A stretch of DNA of 64,000 bases from Chthoniobacterales bacterium (GCA_019747735.1 JAIEQL010000030.1:59093-123092); one strand, 5' to 3'. Shown: positions 8,941 through 18,402, counted from the stretch's first letter. Numbers and translations: made by a program. The notes: generated by a model not told the origin, from the letters alone.

Positions 8941-9740
8941 AATTTCGGCATTCGATAAACAAAATGAGGCACGGTTTGTTCTGCATGAAGCCTCTGTTTT
9001 TGAGTCATTTCTTCTACTGCTTGAAAAGCTCCTAGTGAAGAAGCGACACGCGTAGCATGGTCTATAATAATATATCCTCCGGCAGGGTGCATCAAAGGCT
9101 CTATGGCAGTTAATGCATATTTAGTGGAGGCATAAGCAAGCGAATCGATGTGGGCTAGAGCAATGGTTTTTATTTTTGGAAGAAGCAATGGCATTGTCTT
9201 TTGAAAGGTACCTTTGATAGGGATCAAGCAATCTAGTTTGGCTTTCTTTTTTCGCTCCAAAAATTGTTCCAAATCCGCATTGTCAAGCGCTCCTTTTCGA
9301 TAAAAATCAAGCCTCTCATCTTCTTCAGGAATTCCCTCAAAGGTATCTAATGCATAAATCATGACAGGCAGTTCTAAACGCCGAGCCGTATTGGCCATAA
9401 AGAGAGCTGTGCCACCGCGATAACTACCAAATTCGATGATGGCTCCCGATAAATTTTTCACCCCATACTTCATAATGAGAAAAATATTGGCTAAGCAATC
9501 TAAAGAAATATGGCTCTCGTTACCTGCTAAGAGACGGCTCTCTTGATAGATAGGATCTGCTTTTAACGACTCAAAAAGCTTTCCAAAAATGAGACCGCCT
9601 CCACGCGCGTACCCAGCAAAAATATTCCTTCCATCAATATTGATAGCCCCAGCATTACTACATAAGTGAGCTAATAGCTCTTCTTCATTCCCTTGGAATC
9701 TAAGTTTTTGAATCGTTTCAACAAGAGGCTTTGAAGTCAT
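8937..9740 (-). CDS. TylF/macrocin O-methyltransferase-like protein (first of pair)
   Basis: A 267-residue paralogue of the gene directly downstream, sharing its length and layout: AIIEFGSYRGGTALFMA (SAM motif I), IYALDTFEGIPEED, LAHIDSLAYASTKYAL and GGYIIIDHATRVASSLGAF. The metal/catalytic region differs: the partner's HIDCD is HIDSL here and its LDDP is IDHA. Those acidic residues are normally needed for Mg binding, so this copy may be inactive or act on a different substrate. A tandem duplication is the simplest origin. Confidence 0.75.
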   Translation of the reverse strand: MTSKPLVETIQKLRFQGNEEELLAHLCSNAGAINIDGRNIFAGYARGGGLIFGKLFESLKADPIYQESRLLAGNESHISLDCLANIFLIMKYGVKNLSGAIIEFGSYRGGTALFMANTARRLELPVMIYALDTFEGIPEEDERLDFYRKGALDNADLEQFLERKKKAKLDCLIPIKGTFQKTMPLLLPKIKTIALAHIDSLAYASTKYALTAIEPLMHPAGGYIIIDHATRVASSLGAFQAVEEMTQKQRLHAEQTVPHFVYRMPKL

Positions 9741-9746
9741 TCCTTG

Positions 9747-10262
9747 TTAGTTTTTTGACGGCTCCCAAATCCAAGAAGCTTTGTAGAATTCATAGGAAAA
9801 AATATTACAAAGCAAGACACCTGCAAAAAAAAGAGCTCCCGGTTCAGCATGAACACTGGCTAGCATGCCGAGTTGCCCCACAGCAGCAATAATGGAGAGT
9901 AAAAAAATATCAATCATCGCCCAACTCCCAATGGTAATCATGATGCGTCGCAGCATGCTCCGTACACGTTGATGCCAACGCCTTCCTTGCAACAGCAAGA
10001 GAGCACTCATAACCGTTAGTTTCAAAAAAGGAACAACAATGCTCGCCAAAAAAATAATGAGCGCCACAGGCCACAACCCTGATTCTAGCATCTCCCGGAC
10101 GCCCCCCATCACGGTGAGGGCTTGCACATCACCATTAACGGTCATTGTCATGACTGGAATGACATTAGAAGGAATATATAAAATCAATCCTGTCATGACC
10201 AACGCAGAGACAAGATAGAACCGATTGTGGTCGGCAGGAGAAAATGGTTTGTTCATGTTCAT
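9747..10262 (-). CDS. PqiA-domain membrane protein (C-terminal-half type)
   Basis: About 171 residues from the ATG at 10262 (a TTG at 10274 would add four). It has four predicted membrane segments and the PqiA-type sequence IPSNVIPVMTMTVNG, with SGLWPVALIIFLASIVVPFLKL. E. coli PqiA is a tandem of two such domains; here the halves are separate adjacent genes, and this one lacks the zinc-ribbon cysteines. PqiA works with MCE-domain proteins in lipid transport between membranes, but no MCE gene is in the window. Confidence 0.85.
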   Translation of the reverse strand: MNMNKPFSPADHNRFYLVSALVMTGLILYIPSNVIPVMTMTVNGDVQALTVMGGVREMLESGLWPVALIIFLASIVVPFLKLTVMSALLLLQGRRWHQRVRSMLRRIMITIGSWAMIDIFLLSIIAAVGQLGMLASVHAEPGALFFAGVLLCNIFSYEFYKASWIWEPSKN

Positions 10263-10267
10263 AAACC

Positions 10268-10912
10268 CTACCAACGGCAGGTTGGTAGAGACGCAATCAC
10301 TTCGCTCATCATTTTTTTATCAAAAAGACGAATCATAATGAGCGAAGAAATAGCCAACAAAGCAATCCACGATGTTCCTTCTTTCCATTCGATATCTCCT
10401 ACCTGATCTAATTTGACCGCGGCAGCGACCATCGAAACGGCAAAAACAGGAATGAGGTTCCATGGTGTGAGGATCTCCACTAGATTTAATAAGCTTTCCA
10501 TAGCTGGTAGACGTTTCTTCAAACAACATCCCGCAAGAAGATACCAGAGTGATAAAAGATGGACACTAGGCAATACAATAGCAGAACAAAAAACTAAAAG
10601 AGCTAAGGGCCAATATCCTTGAAGAAAAAGACTGGTGACTCCAGTAATCATGAGGTTGGACTGAGTATTGCCAGAGACATCGAAAATCATTAAAGGGCTA
10701 TAATTAGCCATTCCTAGAAAAATTACAGAGGCCGTTACCAGAGCCCAGGCAGCTTGAAGTGAGGAAAGATCACAATATTTTTTCAATCGCTTGCCACAAC
10801 GCCTGCAGAGCAACTCTTCCCCAGGTTGTAATGCTCTATTGTGATACGTGGCCATGCAATCGGGGCAGTGCTCAAAAGAATCAGAAGGAAAAGAATTCAC
10901 GGAATCTATCAT
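10268..10912 (-). CDS. PqiA-domain membrane protein with zinc ribbon (N-terminal-half type)
   Basis: About 214 residues from the ATG at 10912; upstream in-frame codons overlap the preceding gene and look non-coding. The N-terminus has two CxxC knuckles (CPDCMATYH and LCRRCGKRL) typical of PqiA/YebS cytoplasmic ribbons. Four membrane segments follow, including ANYSPLMIFDVSGN and QGYWPLALLVFCSAIVLPSVHLL. The companion half starts 5 bp downstream, so this is a split version of the usual fused protein. The likely role is an inner-membrane component of an MCE lipid transport system. Confidence 0.85.
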   Translation of the reverse strand: MIDSVNSFPSDSFEHCPDCMATYHNRALQPGEELLCRRCGKRLKKYCDLSSLQAAWALVTASVIFLGMANYSPLMIFDVSGNTQSNLMITGVTSLFLQGYWPLALLVFCSAIVLPSVHLLSLWYLLAGCCLKKRLPAMESLLNLVEILTPWNLIPVFAVSMVAAAVKLDQVGDIEWKEGTSWIALLAISSLIMIRLFDKKMMSEVIASLPTCRW

Positions 10913-10913
10913 C

Positions 10914-11129
10914 TTAAACCTTAAATGAATTAGGATTGCCTGCTTTGTTGTGCTCTTCGATGAGCGCTTTTGTTTCTTCGTCCTTAGTATACTTAAGCGT
11001 CTCCTCATGCGGGTTTGTCGTCTCGCTCTTTTTTTCTTCTCCTGATTTTTTTGGCTCCATCATCGCACTCACGGGCAAGGGTGCCAGCGCAAGCGCGATC
11101 AAGAGCAAAAGAAGGGGAAGCTTTTTCAT
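10914..11129 (-). CDS. Small secreted protein sharing its leader with the giant subtilase
   Basis: A 71-residue product whose first 23 residues are a Sec signal peptide (ending in PVSA). A short charged remainder (MMEPKKSGEEKKSETTNP...) has no recognised fold. Leader and mature start (VSAMMEPKK) match the 1105-residue protease just upstream (VSAMMEEEKKK). The DNA similarity extends into the 5' UTR (gttttttaggaagtgttg versus gttttttaagaaatgttg). It therefore looks like a partial duplication of the protease gene's 5' end. It ends 2 bp before pqiA. Confidence 0.6.
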   Translation of the reverse strand: MKKLPLLLLLIALALAPLPVSAMMEPKKSGEEKKSETTNPHEETLKYTKDEETKALIEEHNKAGNPNSFKV

Positions 11130-11260
11130 CGTTGGTTTTTTAGGAAGTGTTGGGATTGCTGAAAAATCTGAAACTAGCGTTCTTAAATCAACTCATCTAT
11201 CTCAATCTCAAGACAAGGTTTTTTCGAAACGTGAGTAAATAGCACAATCACTAAAACCTG

Positions 11261-14200
11261 TTAGTTTTTTTCATCATATTCCTCTTTCGATGCCTCTTCA
11301 TCCGATTGTTCTGTTGCTCGCGTTACAGTTGGCAATAAAAGATTTTCAGAAGGAGGATCATCCTCTCCCCCTAAAGCCTTTTTTAAATTGAGATACCTAC
11401 CTTCCCTGATTCGACCTTGCAGTTGTGGAATACGATCTGCGCTATCAAGAAGTTTTTTCACAAGCTGATCTGCTCCCTTTTTTGCTTTGTTAGGAAATTT
11501 AGCTTTCATCAGGGCCAACGCCCCAGTTACGTGAGGCGCTGCTACTGAAGTGCCTGTTATATAATCATATTTTTTTTTGCCAAACAATGATGTCCACCAA
11601 GTCTCTTCTTGTGAGTGAAGCTTTGTTGTATAAATTTTCTTGCCAGGAGCTGCTATATCCACGGTCTGAGCTCCATAATTGGAACCGCATTCTTGGCCTT
11701 TATCAATCCACTTAGCTAGGGGATAAGAATTGCTAGCATCTCCTTTCTCGGTTGCTGCAACGACAAGCATGTTCGGCAGCTCTTCGGTAAAACTTTCAAC
11801 ACCCAATTTAGAAACGCACGTATATTTATAAAATGATGGATAGTGAACAATTTCATCATTATTTTTTCCACTATTTCCAGCCGAAGTTACCAGTATTATT
11901 CCATTGTTTTGCGCCTCTTTGAGTGCGCAGAACACATCAAATGAAAAAGGATGTGCTGCTAATTTTGGATTACCCCTTGTCGAGCAGCTAACTTCTTCAT
12001 CAATAAGGCTAAGACTACAATTGATGATATCAATTTTTTCCTTAATAGCTTTGTTAATAGCTTTTATAAATTTTTTGCCAGAAGTTTTATCACGTTCGTT
12101 AATTATTTTAAAATCGATTAATTTCACATGCCAGGCCACGCCAGTGATTCCTTTGCCATTGTTACCAACAGCTCCAATAACCCCCGCAACAGCTGTTCCA
12201 TGCCCTCTTTGATCAGTCGGTCTTTGATCAGTCGGTATTGTACTTCCAAAGCTATTATACCAAATCTTGCTATCAACATTTCCTTCTAGATCTTCATGAT
12301 CATGCTGAATACCACTATCAAAAACGGCAACTTTAATTAAAGGAGCATCATGTTGAATATCCCACGCTTCTGGAGCTTGAATACCATAATCTTTATTGAA
12401 CAAGTTCCATTGCTTTTCACGCTTAAGATCGTTAGGAATTACCGCTGCCTGAAAAAAAAAATCAGGTTCCGGTTTCACATTTAATCTGATAGCTTCTTCA
12501 AACGCCCTTTCCCAAACTTCCTCCCATTGCTCCTCATGGTCAGGCTTAAAAGAGAACTGGTAGATTCGTAACTTTTCAAAAACTTCTTCCAATTGAGCTC
12601 CTGGAATGTTTGTTAGCTCTTTTAAAAACATTTCCTTACTCATCCCTTCAGGCAAAGTAATTAGAAGATCACCAGCTTCCATTTCTCGATGAGCTATAAG
12701 ATGGTCTTTGACAGCTTCAAGCGTTGTTGGATCTTTAGCTGCTGCCTTGAGTTCTTCTATTTGAGACGAAGAAGGATTGATGAGATCACCTAAAAGGCTT
12801 GTTGAGTAAATGAGTTCTTCTACTCGAATGACTTCACCTGATTTAGTTTTTATAATCTTCGCATGTACTTTGAGTTTTGAATCTAGATCCAAATTTTCAT
12901 CATGAGATGTGGAATTTAAAAAACTGCCTTTTTCTTTAGGTGTGGGAAGAAATTCTCGAAAGGCAACAACTCTTCCTCCAGGAAAAACTTCCTGTTCTTC
13001 TTCAGAGAGGGAGCTGAGTGGAGTTGGTACTCCCGCCGTCGTGTAAGGTTTTTTCAAGATAGTCTCGATTCTAGGATCTAGATGAACTCTGCCATGGGCA
13101 TATTGGATCAACCGATCACGATAATCTCTTCCACCTTGTTTAATTTTCTGAAGTTCTCCTTTCCACTCTTTTTTGAAACGCTCTGATGCAGAGTCATAGT
13201 TGACTTGAGAATATTTTAATGCGTACTCCCAAAGAGAAGCAACGTTAGCTAATAATACGGCTGTTTCGTTTTCTTTCTGAGGATCCGTTATAACGTTATC
13301 AATTCCTAGTTCTTCTTTCTTAGCGTCATAAACAAGATGTTTCATTCTCCAAAACGCTTTTTTATTTTCTGCGGCTTCAAACTCGCTTATCCAGCGTGAC
13401 TTGATCCAATAGGGAGGATGCTCTTTCTCTTTTTGGTAAAGCTCAGCTATTTCAGTCCAGGCTGCTTTTAGTTTGCTTGCTTGTTCATGAGCTTCATTCC
13501 ACAAAGCAATTCTTTTTTCACGAGTATCAGCACTCGAAAGAGCAAGCTGTTCTGCTACTAAAGCACTCGTTTCTGCTTTCTGAGCCGATGTGCAAAGCTT
13601 TGCAAGTTCTGTTTTCTTTTTTGCAGAAGTAAAGCTACTCCATAAACGAGTTGTTTCTGAAAGGATAACCTCATTTACATTTTCTTTTTCATCCAATCGA
13701 AGAGTATTTTTTATTCTTTCGCGCGCTCTCAACTCTTCACGTTTTAAATTCCAAGCAGTTTCCTCTTCTTTTTTTGCCTTTTCTTGAAGTCCTTCTAGAT
13801 CAAGATCACCCTTCACAATAGCAGTAGCAAGGGAGTGACGGCTCTCTGCAAGCGCTTGGCGAGCGCGAGCAGCTTGGCTCTTTTGAGCATAAAATGTCAA
13901 AGCTTCTTGATAGCGCGTTAGAGGAACAAAATGGCTTAAATCAATTGCTGGGAGAAGCATACTCACTATCTCAACCGATTCCCGCACAAGCTCTTCTAGT
14001 AAATTTTCGATTTGCTGTCCTTCGACGATTTGCTTTCCTTCGATTGTTCTAATGTTATTTGCTCGCTCAAGAACATCTGCCTTCTCTTTGTAGCGCTTAT
14101 ATCGATTACTCCACTTCTCGTAAAGATTAAGGAGTTCTTGCTCTGAAATTGCAGTCCCCTTTCCTCTCAAATCAGCAATGACCTTTTGAGCCTCTTGTAG

Positions 14201-14578
14201 TCTTGGTTCCAGGATGCCTAGATCAGAGAGATCTTCCTTTTCACTTTCTTCATCAAAAGGAGATTCTGACAAGTTTAGCCGAGCATCGGCATTGGGAGTC
14301 GGTTTCAGAGTGTTATCTTCGACTATCTCTTCCTTTTCAACAAACGCCTCGACCTTAGTCTCCGTATTGTTGTCAGCCGAAGGATTGTTAACTTTTTCAG
14401 CTGCTTTTTTCTGAGCCTCTAGCCATTTTTCGTCGGCATTTTTTTTGAGGGTTTCTCTTGAATCAACCAACTCTTTATCTTTCTTTTTTTCCTCTTCCAT
14501 CATCGCACTCACCCGCAGGGGAGCGAGCACGAGCGCAAGCGCGCTCAAGAGCAAAAGAAAGAAAAAATTTTTCATCAT
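11261..14578 (-). CDS. Giant secreted subtilisin-like serine protease (S8) with long coiled-coil N-terminus
   Basis: A 1105-residue protein with a signal peptide (cleavage probably near residue 25). About 600 highly charged residues rich in Glu, Lys and Ala follow, likely helical or coiled coil. A segment at about 640-720 could be an inhibitor-like prodomain, and the S8 domain spans about 740-1060. The triad is visible: Asp754 in VAVFDSGIQHDHED, His793 in RGHGTAVAGV and Ser1011 in GTSVAAPHVTGALA, with oxyanion Asn902 in TSAGNSG. The acidic tail has no sorting motif that I recognise. The N-terminal extension is far longer than in ordinary subtilases. The substrate is unknown. Confidence 0.9.
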   Translation of the reverse strand: MMKNFFFLLLLSALALVLAPLRVSAMMEEEKKKDKELVDSRETLKKNADEKWLEAQKKAAEKVNNPSADNNTETKVEAFVEKEEIVEDNTLKPTPNADARLNLSESPFDEESEKEDLSDLGILEPRLQEAQKVIADLRGKGTAISEQELLNLYEKWSNRYKRYKEKADVLERANNIRTIEGKQIVEGQQIENLLEELVRESVEIVSMLLPAIDLSHFVPLTRYQEALTFYAQKSQAARARQALAESRHSLATAIVKGDLDLEGLQEKAKKEEETAWNLKREELRARERIKNTLRLDEKENVNEVILSETTRLWSSFTSAKKKTELAKLCTSAQKAETSALVAEQLALSSADTREKRIALWNEAHEQASKLKAAWTEIAELYQKEKEHPPYWIKSRWISEFEAAENKKAFWRMKHLVYDAKKEELGIDNVITDPQKENETAVLLANVASLWEYALKYSQVNYDSASERFKKEWKGELQKIKQGGRDYRDRLIQYAHGRVHLDPRIETILKKPYTTAGVPTPLSSLSEEEQEVFPGGRVVAFREFLPTPKEKGSFLNSTSHDENLDLDSKLKVHAKIIKTKSGEVIRVEELIYSTSLLGDLINPSSSQIEELKAAAKDPTTLEAVKDHLIAHREMEAGDLLITLPEGMSKEMFLKELTNIPGAQLEEVFEKLRIYQFSFKPDHEEQWEEVWERAFEEAIRLNVKPEPDFFFQAAVIPNDLKREKQWNLFNKDYGIQAPEAWDIQHDAPLIKVAVFDSGIQHDHEDLEGNVDSKIWYNSFGSTIPTDQRPTDQRGHGTAVAGVIGAVGNNGKGITGVAWHVKLIDFKIINERDKTSGKKFIKAINKAIKEKIDIINCSLSLIDEEVSCSTRGNPKLAAHPFSFDVFCALKEAQNNGIILVTSAGNSGKNNDEIVHYPSFYKYTCVSKLGVESFTEELPNMLVVAATEKGDASNSYPLAKWIDKGQECGSNYGAQTVDIAAPGKKIYTTKLHSQEETWWTSLFGKKKYDYITGTSVAAPHVTGALALMKAKFPNKAKKGADQLVKKLLDSADRIPQLQGRIREGRYLNLKKALGGEDDPPSENLLLPTVTRATEQSDEEASKEEYDEKN

Positions 14579-14689
14579 TAGTTTTTTAAGAAATGTTGAG
14601 ATCAGGTAACGAACAACGTCTCTGAAAACATTGGTAGTGGAAGATAGTAGATTGAAATTTTGAAACCACCGTTTTCAAAAATTGTTCAT

Positions 14690-15580
14690 TTACTCCAAAT
14701 AGCGTTGTTCTATGCCTTGATACGCATCCACACGACGATCCCGCAAAAAAGGCCAATGCGTGCGCTGTTGATCAATACGAGTCAGGTCGAGGTCGGCTAC
14801 CAGCACCATTTCTTCTTGCTGGGGAGCCTCTGCAAGGAGAGATCCATCGGGAGCGGCAATAAAACTATTTCCCCAAAACTCAAGTCCTGCACCGCCCGCA
14901 GGAGCCTCTTTCCCAATGCGGTTAACGCCGATGACATAAACTCCATTAGCTAAAGCATGAGCTCGCTGAGCTAAGAGCCATGCCTCTTTTTGTTGCACTC
15001 CATATTCTTTTTTTTCGCTAGGATGCCATCCAATAGCTGTGGGATAAAAAAGAATCTCTGCCCCTCGAAGGGCCGTCAAACGGGCTGCCTCAGGATACCA
15101 TTGATCCCAACAAATGAGCACTCCTATCTTTCCTGCTCGCGTAGTCCAAGAGCGAAAGCCGAGATCTCCTGGCGTAAAATAAAATTTTTCATAAAAGAGA
15201 GGATCATCTGGAATATGCATTTTGCGGTATTTTCCAAGATATGTTCCATCGGCATCCAAAATGGCTGCGGTATTATGATAGAGACCTGGTGCTCGGCGCT
15301 CAAAAAGAGAAGCGACCAACACAAGAGAAAGTTCTTTAGCAAGTGCGCTAAGAGCCTCTGTAGAAGGACCTGGAATCGGCTCTGCTAGTTGAAAATAGCG
15401 ATGATCTTCGCTCTGGCAAAAATATTCGCTTAAAAACAATTCTGGGAGGCAAACAATCTCTGCGCCACGCCCTGCAGCTTCTCGTATTAATTTTTCTGCG
15501 TTTTGAAAATTGAGTTGTGGTTCTTGATGGCATCGCATCTGAACCAACCCAACACGAACATTTTTTTCTTTTATTGGCAT
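14690..15580 (-). CDS. aguB: Carbon-nitrogen hydrolase, N-carbamoylputrescine amidase type
   Basis: A 296-residue nitrilase-superfamily enzyme. The catalytic triad is visible: Glu in [15 protein letters not shown], Lys in [22 protein letters not shown] and Cys in [21 protein letters not shown] sequence (here [17 protein letters not shown]). HIPDDP and the FTPGD segment are characteristic of AguB, which converts N-carbamoylputrescine to putrescine. The usual neighbour aguA (agmatine deiminase) is not in this window, so the specific substrate remains an inference. It is transcribed divergently from the cyclophilin with 29 bp between start codons. Confidence 0.85.
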   Translation of the reverse strand: MPIKEKNVRVGLVQMRCHQEPQLNFQNAEKLIREAAGRGAEIVCLPELFLSEYFCQSEDHRYFQLAEPIPGPSTEALSALAKELSLVLVASLFERRAPGLYHNTAAILDADGTYLGKYRKMHIPDDPLFYEKFYFTPGDLGFRSWTTRAGKIGVLICWDQWYPEAARLTALRGAEILFYPTAIGWHPSEKKEYGVQQKEAWLLAQRAHALANGVYVIGVNRIGKEAPAGGAGLEFWGNSFIAAPDGSLLAEAPQQEEMVLVADLDLTRIDQQRTHWPFLRDRRVDAYQGIEQRYLE

Positions 15581-15609
15581 CCATTACTGTTATTCACAAA
15601 GCCTTCTTT

Positions 15610-16128
15610 ATGCAAAAACTTTCACCACTTCCTATTCGTATTATTCTTCACACCAACAAAGGGGACATTCAGGCCACTCTCTTTGCAGACAAAGCACCTC
15701 TAACAGCCGCTAATTTCCTCAATCTAGCAGGCCGTGGGTATTATAACGGGTTAACATTCCACCGTATTATTGCTGATTTCATGATCCAAGGTGGTGATCC
15801 AACCGGCACAGGAAGCGGCGGCCCCGGCTACCAATTTCCTGATGAAATTGTTCCTGAATTAAAACACAATCGTGCTGGTATTTTCTCCATGGCCAACGCT
15901 GGCCCTAACACCAATGGAAGTCAGTTTTTTATTACCCATGTCCCCACTTTCTGGCTTGATGGAAAACACACTGTTTTTGGCGCTGTTGACCAAGGACAAG
16001 AGATCGTCAACGCAATTCAAAAAGGAGATACGATCACCAAGATCAGCATCCTAGATAGCACTGATGTTCTTTTTGCCGCAAAAGCTCAGGAGATTGCGCA
16101 TTGGAATAGCAAGTTAAAGCATTCGTAA
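15610..16128 (+). CDS. Peptidyl-prolyl cis-trans isomerase, cyclophilin type
   Basis: About 172 residues from ATG 15610; the 31 codons upstream overlap the divergent gene. The cyclophilin core is complete: [30 protein letters not shown], then [20 protein letters not shown] and [12 protein letters not shown]. The catalytic Arg lies in FHRII. No signal peptide is present, so it is likely cytoplasmic and assists protein folding. It ends 23 bp before a family C element. Confidence 0.92.
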   Translation: MQKLSPLPIRIILHTNKGDIQATLFADKAPLTAANFLNLAGRGYYNGLTFHRIIADFMIQGGDPTGTGSGGPGYQFPDEIVPELKHNRAGIFSMANAGPNTNGSQFFITHVPTFWLDGKHTVFGAVDQGQEIVNAIQKGDTITKISILDSTDVLFAAKAQEIAHWNSKLKHS

Positions 16129-16150
16129 CGTATTCTTCAAAAAAAGAAAT

Positions 16151-16314
16151 TATAGTGGATTAAATTGAAAAAGGCGCGTTAGAAGCGCTGCGATTTTTTC
16201 TTAAGACAAGGCCGAAGAGTTTAGGCTATCCAAAGATAACCTGAAAGATGAGAACACAGTCTTAAGGAAAAAGAGCAAGCTTATGACGTGCACTTTTCAA
16301 TTTATTCCACTATA
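16151..16314. repeat. Family C 164-bp inverted-repeat element, copy 1
   Basis: Its ends are tatagtggattaaattgaaa and a near-perfect complement at 16294-16314 (one mismatch over 21 bp). The interior carries gcgctatccaaagataacctga-like sequence that recurs at 26124-26257 and, partly, at 47911-47997. No ORF. It is followed 1 bp later by a family A element, and together they fill the 340-bp gap between the cyclophilin and the hydrolase gene. Confidence 0.82.
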
Positions 16315-16315
16315 T

Positions 16316-16457
16316 GAGGGTGTCTTGAAAATGAATAAAATTGATGCAGTACTAGGAGCGAAGCGCACAGACCCGCAGTGTATATGGACATACTCGAGGA
16401 CGCGAGCACTGGAGCGACGCCGTAATGCGCAATTTTAGTCTTTGCAAGAAACCCTCT
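16316..16457 (+). repeat. Family A inverted-repeat element, copy 2
   Basis: Bounded by gagggtgtcttgaaaa and ttgcaagaaaccctct, with the same interior as the other four copies. Its right end lies 12 bp from the stop codon of the minus-strand hydrolase gene, the same spacing as copy 1 to its gene. Confidence 0.9.
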
Positions 16458-16468
16458 ATAGCGCTGCT

Positions 16469-17389
16469 TTAAAAAACCACCGTTTCCCCCTCCTCCAAAA
16501 AGCAGAGTGATTTTTCTAAGCCCTGTTCTTTTGCTGCTTGCAGCAAGCGTGCTGGTGGCTCTGTAAGGGGCTCATAGCCTAAACGAAAGGTGCCATAATG
16601 CATGGGGATAAATGTTTTTGCCTTTAATTCTTTAAAAGCTTTTAGCGCTTCTTCTGGGTTCATATGGGCATCGCGTCCACTGACCGTGTCATAGGCTCCT
16701 ATTGGAAGCAGTGCAATGTCAATATTGGTCCGTTTTCCAATCTCTGAAAACCCAGAAAAATAGGCGCTGTCACCACAGTGAAATAATGTTTTTCCTTTGT
16801 ATTGAATTAAGAAACCACCAAACCCCCGATGTTGATCATGCAGCAACCGTGCACCCCAATGAAACGCTGGTGTCAATGTGATTTTAAAATCACCATAGCT
16901 CAGCGATTCCCAGCGAGCCAATTCATGAATAGTTTGAAATCCTAAGCCTTCGACAAGATTTCCGACATGCTCTGGGACAACAATAGGCTGATGCGCAGCA
17001 ACAGCACGTAATGTCTTTTTATCAAGGTGATCAAAGTGGGCGTGAGTAACGAGCACAAGATCAATGGCAGGTAACTCGTCCAACGATAGCCCAGGGTGCT
17101 TCAAGCGTTTAATGATTTTTAGCCAACGTGCCCAATTAGGATCGATCAGAAGCGCTTGCCTTTCGGTTTGGATTAAAAAAGAAGAGTGTCCAATCCATGT
17201 AATTCCAAGATCCTCGGCACAAAGTACGGGCAATTTTCCTGTACGAGAAGAACCTGTACGACCAACAAACAGCGAAGGAATAATGACTCGTGTTAAAAAA
17301 TTACGTCTGTGCCATCCCTTCTTAAGTCGCATATCCACGTGATGATGCGGTTGCGGTACAGGGCGGAGAAGTTTCAGAAAATTAGGCAC
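16469..17389 (-). CDS. Metallo-beta-lactamase-fold hydrolase (NAPE-PLD / UlaG-like)
   Basis: A 306-residue MBL-fold protein with GTG start. Metal ligands are visible in VLVTHAHFDHLDKKTL (HxHxDH), in LFHCGDSAYF and in FIPMHYGTFRLGYEP. The ITWIGHSSFLIQTE opening and the DxxFS-like PYGDF region resemble bacterial homologues of N-acylphosphatidylethanolamine phospholipase D and L-ascorbate-6-phosphate lactonase. The N-terminal 35 residues are basic and may be a membrane association or targeting segment. It follows lpxD by 5 bp, so it is probably co-transcribed and may act on envelope lipids. Confidence 0.8.
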   Translation of the reverse strand: MPNFLKLLRPVPQPHHHVDMRLKKGWHRRNFLTRVIIPSLFVGRTGSSRTGKLPVLCAEDLGITWIGHSSFLIQTERQALLIDPNWARWLKIIKRLKHPGLSLDELPAIDLVLVTHAHFDHLDKKTLRAVAAHQPIVVPEHVGNLVEGLGFQTIHELARWESLSYGDFKITLTPAFHWGARLLHDQHRGFGGFLIQYKGKTLFHCGDSAYFSGFSEIGKRTNIDIALLPIGAYDTVSGRDAHMNPEEALKAFKELKAKTFIPMHYGTFRLGYEPLTEPPARLLQAAKEQGLEKSLCFLEEGETVVF

Positions 17390-17394
17390 AAAAC

Positions 17395-18402
17395 TTACAA
17401 AAGTTTTTTTTCTAATGCTTTAAGACGTTCTGAAAGTTGAGGTAGACGCTGATAATAAAAATTATTTTTCTTCCATTGGTCTATTGGCTTTCCAGGACTT
17501 CCGACAAGCAGTGAGTTAGGAGCAACATCTTTGCTAATTCCTGATTGAGCAGCAATGATAGCTCCATCGCCAATTTCAATGTGACCGCTAAGACCGACTT
17601 GACCTGCAAGAGTCACTCCCTTCCCCGTACGTGTGCTCCCTGAAATGCCTACTTGAGCACAAATAATATTGTGTGCTCCGATGACCACGTTATGAGCAAT
17701 TTGGACGAGATTATCAATTTTTGTTCCCTTCCCAATGATTGTTTTTCCAAAACGAGCGCGATCTATTGTTGTGTTAGCTCCAATTTCGACATCTTCTTCA
17801 ATGTGGACGCTTCCTGCTTGTGGAATTTTTTGGTGCTCCCCATTGCGAAAAATATACCCGAAGCCACAAGAACCTATCACCACTCCTGGATGCAAGATCA
17901 CGCGATCCCCAATAGTACAACGTTCACGCACGGTAACACGCGGATGGAACAAGCACTCTTTTCCAATAACTGTGTGGGCTCCAATAAATCCGTGTGCTCC
18001 AATGACACTGCGATCCCCAATCACTGCTCCCTCTTCAATCACCACAAAAGGACCAATTGCGACCTCCTCTCCTAAAATCGCGCTTGAGGCAACAACAGCC
18101 TGCGGATGAACTCCCGGAGAAGGAGAAATAGGCTTGGGAGCAAGGCGAGCGACAATGAGGTCAAAGGCCGCTGAGGGATCTTTAACCTTGATGATAGGAC
18201 AAGGTGCTGTTTCCTGAAAATCAGAAGGAACTAAGACCGCTCCTGCTTCAGTGGCACAGAGCTCTTTCCAATAACGCTGGCTCGCATAAAAAGCAAGATC
18301 GCTTGGGCCAGCATTTCGGAGACAAGCAATACCGGTAATTTCGACCTCAGAGGGGGTGACAACTTCCCCCTCTATCAAATCAGCAATTTGTTCAAGCCTC
18401 AT
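17395..18402 (-). CDS. lpxD: UDP-3-O-(3-hydroxyacyl)glucosamine N-acyltransferase
   Basis: A 335-residue left-handed beta-helix acyltransferase. The N-terminal uridine-binding domain ([15 protein letters not shown]... [10 protein letters not shown]) is followed by many hexapeptide repeats (for example [20 protein letters not shown]). The LpxD hallmark GCGFGY-like GSCGFGYIF segment and [11 protein letters not shown] with the catalytic His are present. It adds the second acyl chain to UDP-glucosamine in lipid A synthesis. It overlaps ompH by 4 bp, the ompH-lpxD order being common in Gram-negative genomes. Confidence 0.96.
   Translation of the reverse strand: MRLEQIADLIEGEVVTPSEVEITGIACLRNAGPSDLAFYASQRYWKELCATEAGAVLVPSDFQETAPCPIIKVKDPSAAFDLIVARLAPKPISPSPGVHPQAVVASSAILGEEVAIGPFVVIEEGAVIGDRSVIGAHGFIGAHTVIGKECLFHPRVTVRERCTIGDRVILHPGVVIGSCGFGYIFRNGEHQKIPQAGSVHIEEDVEIGANTTIDRARFGKTIIGKGTKIDNLVQIAHNVVIGAHNIICAQVGISGSTRTGKGVTLAGQVGLSGHIEIGDGAIIAAQSGISKDVAPNSLLVGSPGKPIDQWKKNNFYYQRLPQLSERLKALEKKLL

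Noticed and set aside
9747..10912. A frameshift error splitting a single pqiA gene
   Set aside because: The first half ends with a stop and the second has its own ATG and ribosome-binding-like sequence; simple restoration of one frame is not obvious from the sequence, though it cannot be excluded without reads.
16151..16457. A CRISPR array or integron attC sites
   Set aside because: The repeats are inverted, differ in family, and are not regularly spaced direct repeats; no cas or integrase gene adjoins.
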